DNA from: Lentisphaerota bacterium
GTDB taxonomy: Bacteria > Verrucomicrobiota > Lentisphaeria > Oligosphaerales > JABHEG01
Reading direction: 5' to 3'
Length of the DNA: 52,605 nt
Assembly: GCA_018676675.1 (NCBI GenBank)
Contig: JABHEG010000166.1
Coordinates: 1 to 52,605, forward strand
Shown here: positions 33,568 to 42,027 of the stretch, piece after piece
Layout of the letters: the number at the start of each line of letters is the position of its first letter
Numbering within the stretch: position 1 is the stretch's first letter
Made by a program: the position numbers and the translations under genes
Notes under the pieces: model-generated
Seen by the model: only the letters and a program-made list of their open reading frames with translations
Databases searched by the model: none
What the model was told of the DNA's origin: nothing

Positions 33568-36500
33568 ATGGGACCGAGAAACCGGACCACAATAGCTGTT
33601 GCGTGTGCTGTGTTGCACCTGGCAACGTTCCACGCCCTCGCCGGTGGCTGGCGCATGTATCGGGGTGGCCTTGGCCGGACCAGCGTGACGGCGGAGAAGC
33701 TCACCTTTCCGCTGGCGGCAACGTGGGTGTACGAGCCGCGCCATTCGCCGAGCCCCGCCTGGCCCGAACCCGGCAAAGAACTGCACCGTATGGATTTCGA
33801 CTATGCGTTCCACCCGGTCTCCGCTGACGGGTTCGTCTATTTTGGGTCGTCCTCCGACGACACTGTTCGAGCGCTCGAGGCCGACACCGGCAAAGAGGTC
33901 TGGCGCTTCACAACCGGCGGGCCCGTCCGGTTTGCGCCTGCTCTGGCGAACGGCAAGGTCTACGTGGCTTCCGACGATGGGCACGTCACCTGTCTTGATG
34001 CGAGAACGGGCGCGCTGGGATGGCGATTCAGGGCGGCACCAAGGGACGGCCTGATTCTCGGAAACGGTCGGATGATATCGCGCTGGCCTCTGCGCAGCGG
34101 GGTACTCGTCGAGGATGGTGTTGTGTACGTGACAGCGGGCATGTGGCCGACACGCGGCATCTTTGTGTACGCGCTCGAGGCTGAAACAGGGAAACAGCTG
34201 TGGTCCAATGACGGGACCGGCGGCACGTACATCAACCTGCCGCACGTGGTTTCTTCCGGGTTCAGTGGGGTGGCGCCGCAAGGTTACCTGGCGCTCTCGG
34301 GAGACGTGTTGCTCGTGCCCACCGGAAGGAGCGTACCAGCCGCGTTCGACCGTCACACAGGACGTCTGCTCCACTACACCCCCTATACCCATGGCCACAC
34401 CAAACACGGGGCGGCTTCGATCACTGCGGTCGGCGACCTCTACTTCCACAGGGAAGAGAGCTCCCTTAACCTCGTTCCAGAACACGTGGGCGAGGCCCAG
34501 CCCTGCAGCAGAAATCACATGACGGCCTACGAGCTTGCCTCAGGGAAGATCAGCATACGCCTACTCGGAGTCTACGACCTTCTCGCCTCGGACGACGTCC
34601 TGTACGCTGTTGGGAACAACAAGCTCGTCGCACTTGATCTGGCGTGGTTGCGCAACGCGAACAAGCCGTACTACAAGTGCCTCGACTATCCCGCCGGTCA
34701 CGAAGCCGTCAGATGGACGACGCCTCAGCCGCGAGTCTATTCCCTGGCTTTGACGGGGCGCGCGTTGGTGATCGGGGGAGCGGATACCATCCGAGCGCTG
34801 GGTACTGAAACCGGGCGAGAGCTGTGGAGTGCCACGGTCGAGGGACAGGTGCGGGGGCTTGCGGTTGCAGACGGGCGTCTGATCGCAGCCACGGATAAGG
34901 GGACGCTGACGTGTTTCGAGCACGCGGCAGAGCCTTCAGGTCCGGCTTCCAGGAACCGTGAACGGAGCGGCGAACCGTCGGGAATCGCTGAACAGTACAC
35001 GGCCGCCGCCGCACGGATACTCGAGGCCACAGGGGTTGCCCGAGGATACGCGCTGATCGTGGGGGAGGGCGATACACGGCTCGCCGCCGCGCTTGCCGCA
35101 CAGACAGATCTCCACGTTGTCGTGGCTTTTTCCCCCGGGGCTGACCCGGCTCGTGAACGTGAGCGCTTGCTGGCTGCCGGCCTACTGGGCGGGCGGGTCG
35201 TGGTTCACGCCCTTGACGGCCAGGCAAGTTTGCCCTTTCCTCACTACTTTGCCAACCTGGTGATCGTGACAGGGGGTGTCGAAAACACTCCGGGTGAAGG
35301 GATCTACCGGTGCCTGCGGCCCTGCGGCGGCGTGCTGCATTTCTCCGGGAGCGGCAAGGAGAAGGCAAAGCAGCTGGTTGCTGCTGCGCGGATTCCGCAA
35401 CAGGAGATCAGCGGAGACGGACACACGATTCGGCGCGGCGCGCTGCCGGGCGCAGGCGAATGGCGCTACCAATGGGCCGACGGCGGCCGGACGGGCGTCG
35501 GCAAGGAAAGTCGCGTACGTCTGCCGTTCGATATTCTCTGGTTCGGCGGCCCCGGTCCGGACCGCATGATGGATCGACACTACGCCTCCTCGCCGCCGCT
35601 GGCTGTGAACGGCCGCGTATTCGTCACAGGGCGACACCACGTGATTGCCATGGACGCCTACAACGGGTGTGAACTGTGGTGCCGGGACCTGCCGGATGCG
35701 GGCCGACGCTATGCGCAGTACTTCTCCGGGAATTTCGCCGCGGACGGCGACAGCCTATTTGTGGCAACGGACCGACGCTGCCACCGACTGGATCAGGCCA
35801 CGGGCAAGACGACTCACGTCTATCAGGTACCGGAATCGCTTGCCCGCGACGTGAGTGCCGAGTCGCCAAACGCTGCGGACGATGCGGCACCCGTTCCGCC
35901 TGAGCTGAAAGAGAGGGCGTGGGGGTACACATCGGTTACTGAGAACATGGTGATTGGCAGCTACACCGGGCCGGTCACCAACACCCACAAACCGTGGGTT
36001 TCCCAAGGCGAAAGCACTGCGGTGTTCGCACTTGACAAGAACGGTGGATCCCTGCTCTGGATTTACCGCGCTAAACGGAAAATCGGCAACACAAAGATAG
36101 CTTTTGGCGAGGGGAAGCTTTTCCTGCTGGATGCCACATCCTACGCGGACATCTATGCCGCCAGACGTCGGAACGAGACATACGCCACTGAACAGACATT
36201 GATTGCGCTGGACCTGGCCACAGGCCGCGAACTCTGGAAGCAGCAGGATGTGCCGAGCCTGCAGCCGCCCAGGACGTACGACCCCAACGGTAAGCATGCG
36301 CGGTATGATAAGAGTCTGCAGATGCCGTACCGTGGCTGGACGCCCTATGTGGGCCACCTCCAGTACTCGAACGGCCTTGTCGTGGTCAGCGCAAGCGCCG
36401 CCTACGAGGCTGCCGGTGGTCGCAAGCTGTGGGAGGCGAAGACCAGCCTTGGCAAGACACCCATTATCCACGGCGACTGGCTCATCGCGGGGGGCCTGGC

Positions 36501-37998
36501 CACTCACCTGCGAACGCGCCAGCCGCGCCGGATTGTCAATGTGTTAACCGGCGAGAAGTCCAAGTGGCAGTTCAGCCAAGCGTACGGATGCGGCTCCACA
36601 GTGGGCTGCGAGAACATCCTCTACTTCCGTTCCGGGGCCGCGGGTTTCTATGATTTTGCAGCCGGCGGCACCACGACCTTTGGCGGGGTCAAGAGCAGTT
36701 GCTCGATGAGCATGGTCGCCGCACACGGCCTGATGATCTTGCCCGAAGGCAGCAGCGGTTGCGCGTGCAGCTACAACTTTCAGACGTCACTCGCACTCTT
36801 GCCCGTGGCTGACGACCGCGATACCTGGTACGTGTTCCCGAACCTTTACAGCACGGGCGCGTTCAAGCATATCAGAGCGAACCTCGGCGCCCCTGGCGAC
36901 CGGCGCGATCAAGACGCAAATGGATGGCTCGGTTTCCCGCGCCCAACCATGGATCGTGCGTGTCGGCTGCCTTTGATTGCTGAATCCCAGGACACCTACT
37001 ACCGGCCGCCATCCAGCGTCGACGTGAAAAGAACGGAACGTCCCTGGCTCTACACGTCGGGCTTGAGAGGAGAGGGCCGAATCGGTGTGGACTTGGGGCC
37101 GCGCCGCTATGTCTGTGTCCCGGCGTGTGAGCGTCCACCCGCCGTTGACGGCGTGCTCAACGACGCGTGCTGGCAGGGAGCCGAGCCGATCAGCTTTGCA
37201 TACGAGGCCCACCTCTTCAGTCCTGACGCAAGGCTGCTCATTCGGCGCGACTCGAAGGCCCTCTACGTCGGGTTTCAGCGCCGGGCCGCCATGCGTGACG
37301 GCAAGCCGCTGCCCTTCACCGCCGGGCAGACCGGTGAAGACGCAGAGTGCTGGCAGGACGACGGATTCGACCTGTTCATTGCCAGTGCGGATATGAAGAA
37401 AGGTGTGCACCTCGGCGTAAGCTGTGCCGGGGGTAGGTCGGACGGGATCTGCGTTCCGGCCTGGGGGATCGTCAAGCCGAAATGGGATGGAGAGTGGGAA
37501 CTCGCGGCCCAGCGGACACCCGACGCATGGACCGCCGAGGTCGCCGTGCCGTTCGAGGTCCTGAAAACAGTTGGGATTGAGCCTGACAAACTGCGGTTGA
37601 ACTGCATTGCTCGAAACCAGTCAGGGCAGGGGGTGGAGGAGATCTTCCTGACCAACCCAGGGTCCGCCCTGAGGCGCTGCAAGGCATTTCTTCCGGTCGT
37701 AGACGAACCCGTGTTGGAGAAGGAACGGCTCTTCACCGTTCGGCTGCACTTTTCCGAACCTCGCAATACCAGCGCCGGTCGGAGAGTCTTCGATGTGACG
37801 CTCCAGGACGAACGGGTCTTGAAGGACTTCGATATTCTGCGCGAAGCGGGTTCCCCCAATACTGCTGTTGTGAAGGAATTCAGACGCGTTGCGGGAAGCA
37901 ATAGCATCACGATAGGCTTGAGATCAAAGCCCTCCGCGGTCACCACCGCCGCACCGATCATCAACGGCATCGAAGTGATTGAGGAAACAGAACCCTGA
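33568..37998 (+). CDS. Secreted double PQQ-like beta-propeller protein with Rossmann, CBM9-like and malectin-like domains
   Basis: This is a 1476-residue protein. The ATG at 33568, seven bases after GGAG, begins a signal peptide (ends FHALAG). Residues 30-460 form a PQQ-like propeller with repeated blade edges such as ALEADTGKEVWRF and ALEAETGKQLWSN. Residues 480-610 look like a methyltransferase-type Rossmann domain (ALIVGEGDTRLAAALAAQ). A second propeller follows at about 650-1130. Residues 1180-1375 are CBM9-like (AVDGVLNDACWQGA). Residues 1390-1476 resemble malectin (RLFTVRLHFSE to FDVTLQDE). The last 45 residues recur as a remnant at 48567-48712. The upstream flavin-motif gene is in the same direction 70 bases away. 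An extracytoplasmic redox or carbohydrate-binding role is possible; the PQQ repeats may be structural only. Confidence 0.75.
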   Translation: MGPRNRTTIAVACAVLHLATFHALAGGWRMYRGGLGRTSVTAEKLTFPLAATWVYEPRHSPSPAWPEPGKELHRMDFDYAFHPVSADGFVYFGSSSDDTVRALEADTGKEVWRFTTGGPVRFAPALANGKVYVASDDGHVTCLDARTGALGWRFRAAPRDGLILGNGRMISRWPLRSGVLVEDGVVYVTAGMWPTRGIFVYALEAETGKQLWSNDGTGGTYINLPHVVSSGFSGVAPQGYLALSGDVLLVPTGRSVPAAFDRHTGRLLHYTPYTHGHTKHGAASITAVGDLYFHREESSLNLVPEHVGEAQPCSRNHMTAYELASGKISIRLLGVYDLLASDDVLYAVGNNKLVALDLAWLRNANKPYYKCLDYPAGHEAVRWTTPQPRVYSLALTGRALVIGGADTIRALGTETGRELWSATVEGQVRGLAVADGRLIAATDKGTLTCFEHAAEPSGPASRNRERSGEPSGIAEQYTAAAARILEATGVARGYALIVGEGDTRLAAALAAQTDLHVVVAFSPGADPARERERLLAAGLLGGRVVVHALDGQASLPFPHYFANLVIVTGGVENTPGEGIYRCLRPCGGVLHFSGSGKEKAKQLVAAARIPQQEISGDGHTIRRGALPGAGEWRYQWADGGRTGVGKESRVRLPFDILWFGGPGPDRMMDRHYASSPPLAVNGRVFVTGRHHVIAMDAYNGCELWCRDLPDAGRRYAQYFSGNFAADGDSLFVATDRRCHRLDQATGKTTHVYQVPESLARDVSAESPNAADDAAPVPPELKERAWGYTSVTENMVIGSYTGPVTNTHKPWVSQGESTAVFALDKNGGSLLWIYRAKRKIGNTKIAFGEGKLFLLDATSYADIYAARRRNETYATEQTLIALDLATGRELWKQQDVPSLQPPRTYDPNGKHARYDKSLQMPYRGWTPYVGHLQYSNGLVVVSASAAYEAAGGRKLWEAKTSLGKTPIIHGDWLIAGGLATHLRTRQPRRIVNVLTGEKSKWQFSQAYGCGSTVGCENILYFRSGAAGFYDFAAGGTTTFGGVKSSCSMSMVAAHGLMILPEGSSGCACSYNFQTSLALLPVADDRDTWYVFPNLYSTGAFKHIRANLGAPGDRRDQDANGWLGFPRPTMDRACRLPLIAESQDTYYRPPSSVDVKRTERPWLYTSGLRGEGRIGVDLGPRRYVCVPACERPPAVDGVLNDACWQGAEPISFAYEAHLFSPDARLLIRRDSKALYVGFQRRAAMRDGKPLPFTAGQTGEDAECWQDDGFDLFIASADMKKGVHLGVSCAGGRSDGICVPAWGIVKPKWDGEWELAAQRTPDAWTAEVAVPFEVLKTVGIEPDKLRLNCIARNQSGQGVEEIFLTNPGSALRRCKAFLPVVDEPVLEKERLFTVRLHFSEPRNTSAGRRVFDVTLQDERVLKDFDILREAGSPNTAVVKEFRRVAGSNSITIGLRSKPSAVTTAAPIINGIEVIEETEP

Positions 37999-38156
37999 GG
38001 AGGGCAGAGGCCAGACGCCAGGAATCGCCTGTCACTCCCGCCTACTGTGTCAGCAGCTCCCTGAGCGCGCGGTTGACGCATCGGCCGAAGATGGCTGCCC
38101 CGGGAGCGCCCTGGAGGTGGCAGTCGTCACCAGACCATTTCTCGGTCGAGCACGCC
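37858..38156. repeat. About 300-bp direct repeat, left copy
   Basis: Matches 48566-48869 in the same orientation at about 85-90% by eye. It covers the last 45 codons of the double-propeller gene and, on the opposite strand, the last 35 or so codons of an SGNH-hydrolase gene. The 10.4 kb between the copies holds the sulfatase, epimerase and four-enzyme genes. Confidence 0.85.
38042..38156 (-). pseudogene. 3' remnant of an SGNH-hydrolase gene
   Basis: The minus strand encodes WSGDDCHLQGAPGAAIF, then CVNRALRELLTQ and a stop. This matches the C-terminal end of the intact SGNH lipoprotein gene whose stop is at 48756, with one or two changes. Only about 37 codons remain. Homology ends at about 38156, where an AraC remnant begins. 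Confidence 0.85.
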
Positions 38157-38294
38157 TGTTCCCTATTGTCCTACACAGACATGACCGTATCGGAGGTATC
38201 GGATGACACCGGCTTCTTCAGCATCCACAGCTTCTCCCGGGCCTTCGGGCAGGCCATGGGAATGTCGCCGAGGGCGTACCGGGGAAGCGGTTGA
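38157..38294 (+). pseudogene. 3' remnant of an AraC-family regulator
   Basis: The plus-strand reading ends LLSYTDMTVSEVS, DDTGFFSIHSFSRAFGQAMG, MSPRAYRGSG and a stop. This is the second helix-turn-helix and tail of an AraC/XylS regulator. The first HTH and effector domain are absent; the frame runs back into the SGNH remnant. It marks a deletion or rearrangement joint. Confidence 0.8.
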
Positions 38295-38572
38295 GTTCTC
38301 AAGAGACCACGGTGCGGAGCGAAGGCAGAACGGGGCAGGGCAGGTGGATTGCTGCCAGACCAGTATGTTGTGTTGTTACAGCCATCCCATGGGATGGTGA
38401 ACCCGGGCACGGGTACTACCGGAGACAGGCATCGATTGAGCTCAACGGTTGTGAATGTGCAAACTGGGGGGGTGTGGAGTCTGATGTCCATAGCCTCGGG
38501 AATGGCGTTCGGGAAGCGGATTTCGGCCGCCTATGGGATGACAGTGTTGTGTTGTGATAGGTGGGGTGTGGC

Positions 38573-40684
38573 ATGAAACAAGCACGAGCACTAATCGCCG
38601 GCCTGGGGTTTACGCTGTCGCTATGTCCTGCTTCCTGGGCGCGTGCCGCTGCTGCGCAAGGGACCAGACCCAACATCGTCCTCATCTGTGCCGATGACTT
38701 GGGCTACGGCGATCTGAGCTGTTACGGTGCGACCAAGGTGCAGACGCCGAATGTCGATCGGCTGGCGCGTGAAGGGCGGCGGTTTACGGACGCGCATTCC
38801 GCCTCGGCGGTCTGCACGCCGTCGCGCTACGCGCTGCTGACCGGCGAATACCCGCACAGGAAGGGACTCTATAGACCGGTCATGCTCAAGAGCGGTCTGG
38901 TCGTCGATACCAGTCAGCAGACCGCTGCCAGCATCATGAAGGACGCGGGCTACGCCACCGCCTGCATCGGCAAGTGGCACCTCGGGTTCGGCAAAGGCAA
39001 GCCGGACTGGAACGGCGAGCTCAAGCCCGGCCCTCTCGAACTTGGTTTTGACTACTACTTCGGTGTGCCCGTGGTCAACAGCCATCCGCCTTTTGTCTAC
39101 GTCGAAAATCACAGGGTCGTGGGACTCGTTCCTGATGATCCGTTTGTCTTCGGGAAGAAAGCCAAGACGCGGGAGTTCCCGGAGAAGATGGGGTTGACGC
39201 GGATCGGCGGCGCGGATGCGGCCCATGCCTTGTACGACGATGAAATGGTCGGTACCAAACTGACGGAGAGAGCCACGTCCTGGATCAGGGCCCGCGGCAG
39301 AGCCCCGTTCTTTCTCTATCTGGCGACCACCAACATCCATCATCCCTTCACCCCGCATCCCCGGTTCAAGGGCACCAGCGAATGCGGGCGCTACGGCGAC
39401 TATATCCACGAACTCGACTGGATGGTGGGCGAGGTGATGGAGACACTCGAAGAGCAAGGGGTTGCCGACAATACGCTCGTCATTTTCACCAGCGACAACG
39501 GCGGCATGTTCAATATCGGCGGTCAGGACGCGTGGGATGCCGGGCACCGGCTTAACGGCGAGTTGCTCGGTTTCAAGTTCGGTGCGTGGGAAGGGGGGCA
39601 CCGCGTACCGTTCATCGCCCGCTGGCCGGGCAGGATCCAGGCCGGATCGACATCGGATCAGCTGGTCTCGAATATCGACATGATCGCCACCTTTGCCGCA
39701 CTCACCGGTCGCTCGATCAGGGACGGACAGGGCCAGGACAGCGTGAACATACTCCCAGCCCTGACCGGCAATCCAGCGGAGCCCCTACGCGACCATCTCA
39801 TCTTAGCCCCCAACAAGTCTACGCACCTGGCTGTCCGCAAGGGGAAGTGGGTATACATCGGAGCACAGGGCAGCGGCGGCTTCACCGGGGCCAAGCGGGG
39901 TGGGCATGCCTTCGGTGGCCCGGCGGCCATCACCTACGCAGGTTACACGAACAGCGACATTGAGAGCGGCAGAATCAAGAAGAATGCCCCGCCCGAACAG
40001 CTTTACGATCTGGTGGCGGATTTGAAGCAGACCAGGAACTCATACAATGAACACCGGGAAGTGGTTAAGGAACTCCAGGCTCTACTCGAACGTCACGATC
40101 CGCCGAAGCGCAGGCCTCCCCGCACAAAGGCGAAGGTAGCCGCGACGGCTGGCGCCGCCCCCAGAATTCCGGCAATGCGGAGCGCGCAGAGCGCATCCTT
40201 CGACTTCGAGTCGGGCAAGCTGGAACCGTGGAAGATAGTCGAGGGGAAGTTCGGGCACATCATCGGGAGCCGAGCCGAGCTCTTCCACAACAAGGGGGAA
40301 TACAACAAGCAGGGGGAGTATTACCTGACGACGCTCGAACCATCGGCAAAGGCGGCAAGAGGCTCGGACAGGCAGACGGGCGTGGTCGTGTCGCCGCTGT
40401 TCATTCCCAAGGGCGGCAACATGACCTTCCGGGTCGGCGGCGGAAGCGGTCTGGACACCTATGTCGCCCTGTGCACGGCCGACGGCAGAGAGGTCCAGCA
40501 GGCGCGCGGGGTCAATAACCAGCTGATGCAGAAGGCCAGTTGGGATCTCGCTCCGTACGCCGGCCGGAAGATATTCATCAAGATCGCCGACCAGGCGACA
40601 GGCGGCTGGGGGCATATCACCGCTGACAACTTCCAGCTCGATGCCGAGATCCTCACGCAGTACCCTGGACAGGCTGGGGAATGA
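38573..40684 (+). CDS. Secreted sulfatase with C-terminal beta-sandwich domain
   Basis: This is a 703-residue exported type I sulfatase. The ATG at 38573 follows GGTGGGG and starts a signal peptide (ends ASWARAAAAQ). The formylglycine Cys is residue 81 in AVCTPSRYALLTG. The metal-binding segment NIVLICADDLGYGD is at the N-terminus, and IFTSDNGG is the later metal segment. The arrangement is that of arylsulfatase-A-like enzymes. After a Lys/Arg-rich linker at about 500-540, residues 543-700 form a beta-sandwich (FDFESGKLEPWKI, NMTFRVGGGSG, DNFQLDAEIL) resembling the accessory domains of GH32 or LamG-like proteins and probably binding glycan. It opens the repeat-bounded module. Confidence 0.9.
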   Translation: MKQARALIAGLGFTLSLCPASWARAAAAQGTRPNIVLICADDLGYGDLSCYGATKVQTPNVDRLAREGRRFTDAHSASAVCTPSRYALLTGEYPHRKGLYRPVMLKSGLVVDTSQQTAASIMKDAGYATACIGKWHLGFGKGKPDWNGELKPGPLELGFDYYFGVPVVNSHPPFVYVENHRVVGLVPDDPFVFGKKAKTREFPEKMGLTRIGGADAAHALYDDEMVGTKLTERATSWIRARGRAPFFLYLATTNIHHPFTPHPRFKGTSECGRYGDYIHELDWMVGEVMETLEEQGVADNTLVIFTSDNGGMFNIGGQDAWDAGHRLNGELLGFKFGAWEGGHRVPFIARWPGRIQAGSTSDQLVSNIDMIATFAALTGRSIRDGQGQDSVNILPALTGNPAEPLRDHLILAPNKSTHLAVRKGKWVYIGAQGSGGFTGAKRGGHAFGGPAAITYAGYTNSDIESGRIKKNAPPEQLYDLVADLKQTRNSYNEHREVVKELQALLERHDPPKRRPPRTKAKVAATAGAAPRIPAMRSAQSASFDFESGKLEPWKIVEGKFGHIIGSRAELFHNKGEYNKQGEYYLTTLEPSAKAARGSDRQTGVVVSPLFIPKGGNMTFRVGGGSGLDTYVALCTADGREVQQARGVNNQLMQKASWDLAPYAGRKIFIKIADQATGGWGHITADNFQLDAEILTQYPGQAGE

Positions 40685-40703
40685 GAATGACGCCTCCGAG
40701 GAG

Positions 40704-40770
40704 ATTGGGGTCACCTACGCTTTGCACGTTACGGCACGACGAGCCTTGTTCGTAGGTGTTGGCCCCGCCC
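40704..40770. repeat. TTGGGGTCAC element with inverted ends
   Basis: TTGGGGTCACCTACG at about 40706-40720 is mirrored by CGTAGGTGTTGGCCCC ending near 40767, so the segment can fold into a hairpin of about 60 bases. The left arm resembles the TTGGGGTCAG motifs at 884, 5751, 5784 and 8881. Confidence 0.5.
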
Positions 40771-40778
40771 CTGTCCTT

Positions 40779-40798
40779 GTATAGGTGTCAACCTATAC
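40779..40798. promoter_or_regulatory. Perfect palindrome, candidate operator
   Basis: GTATAGGT and ACCTATAC are exact inverted arms around GTCA, 48-67 bases before the AGE epimerase start. The symmetry and position suit a dimeric repressor site. Which regulator binds it is unknown. Confidence 0.45.
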
Positions 40799-40845
40799 CA
40801 GGACGAGACAGTCATACTGAACCCTGAACATTGGCACCATCAATC

Positions 40846-42027
40846 ATGCAAACACTATCAGACCTCGCACCGACCTACCGAGACGGATTACTTGACGACG
40901 TTCTCCCCTTCTGGATCGAGCACGGCATCGACCGCGAGTGTGGCGGCTACTTGACGAGCGTTGACCGCGACGGAACCGTCATCGACACGGACAAGTGCAT
41001 CTGGCAGCAGGGCCGTTTCGCCTGGCTTCTCGGTGAACTCTACAACAACGTCGAGCCGCGAGATGAATGGCTCGAGCTTGCCAGGCACGGCCTCGACTTC
41101 ATTGAGAAGTACGCGTTCGACCGGGAGGGCGACGGGCGGATGCATTTCCACGTCACCCGCGACGGCCGCCCGATCCGCAAACGCCGGTACAATTTCTCCG
41201 AGAGCTTTGCGGCGATTGCGTTTGCGGAGTTCGCCAAAGCGACGGGCAGCGCCCGGCACGCTGATCAGGCCGTGAGGCTGTTCGAGGAGTTTGTGCGCTA
41301 CAACACGACGCCCGGTGCCGTGCCGCCGAAGTTCACCGATGTCAGGCCGATGAAAGCCATGGGCTTCCCCATGATCACCATCGTGACCGCTCAGGAACTG
41401 CGAGAGGCCATCGGGTACGAGCGGGCGAACGCGTGCATCGATCGGGCCATCGAGGAGATCCGACGCGACTTCGTGAAACCGGATCTGGAGTGCGTGATGG
41501 AATGCGTCGGGCCGAACGGTGAGGTGCACGACCACTTCGACGGGCGCACACTGAATCCCGGGCACGCCATCGAAGGCGCGTGGTTCATTTTGAGGGAGGC
41601 AATGCATCGCGACGCCGATCCGGAATTGACCGCGCTCGGGACACAGATGCTCGACTGGATGTGGCAACGCGGCTGGGACACTGAATTCGGCGGCTTGCTG
41701 TACTTCCGCGATCTCCGCAACCTGCCGATTCAGGAATACTGGCACGACATGAAATTTTGGTGGCCGCAGTGTGAAGGGCTCATCGCTACGCTGCTGGCCT
41801 GGATGCTCACCGGCGAGGACAAGTACGCCTCCTGGCATCGGGAACTCCACGAGTGGGTCCACGCCCGTTTTCCGGACAGGGAGTGTGGCGAGTGGTTCGG
41901 CTACCTGCACCGCGATGGGCGCCTGTCGGTGCCCCTGAAAGGCAACATGTGGAAGGGGCCCTTCCACATCCCGCGCATGCAGCTGATCTGCTGGCAAACA
42001 CTCGAATCGGGGATGGAGCAATCATGA
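40846..42027 (+). CDS. AGE-family epimerase (N-acylglucosamine 2-epimerase-like)
   Basis: This 393-residue protein has the (alpha/alpha)6-barrel pattern of the AGE family, which interconverts GlcNAc and ManNAc or epimerises related sugars such as mannose or cellobiose. Recognisable stretches are CGGYLTSVDRDG, the WQQGRFAWLL near residue 55, NFSESFAAIAFAEF, NPGHAIEGAWFIL and HDMKFWWPQCEG. I use the ATG at 40846; a TTG at 40831 is possible and neither has a clear SD. No signal peptide is present, so it is cytoplasmic. Its stop overlaps the start of the four-enzyme gene (ATGA), so the two are translationally coupled. A ManNAc/GlcNAc role would suit sialic acid breakdown but is inferred from this neighbour. 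Confidence 0.88.
   Translation: MQTLSDLAPTYRDGLLDDVLPFWIEHGIDRECGGYLTSVDRDGTVIDTDKCIWQQGRFAWLLGELYNNVEPRDEWLELARHGLDFIEKYAFDREGDGRMHFHVTRDGRPIRKRRYNFSESFAAIAFAEFAKATGSARHADQAVRLFEEFVRYNTTPGAVPPKFTDVRPMKAMGFPMITIVTAQELREAIGYERANACIDRAIEEIRRDFVKPDLECVMECVGPNGEVHDHFDGRTLNPGHAIEGAWFILREAMHRDADPELTALGTQMLDWMWQRGWDTEFGGLLYFRDLRNLPIQEYWHDMKFWWPQCEGLIATLLAWMLTGEDKYASWHRELHEWVHARFPDRECGEWFGYLHRDGRLSVPLKGNMWKGPFHIPRMQLICWQTLESGMEQS

Larger units (their letters stand above)
37999..38572. other. Gap made of gene remnants
   Basis: This 574-base gap contains, in order, the 3' end of an SGNH-hydrolase gene (minus strand), the 3' end of an AraC-type regulator (plus strand), and about 280 bases in which I see no gene. 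The sulfatase gene's promoter presumably lies in the last part. Confidence 0.6.

Noticed and set aside
33460..34518. A 352-codon minus-strand open frame overlapping two genes
   Set aside because: It spans the end of the FMN-motif gene and the start of the propeller gene on the opposite strand and has no motif or start signal.
40888..42021. A 377-codon minus-strand open frame
   Set aside because: Antisense to the AGE-family epimerase, whose conserved motifs are on the plus strand.
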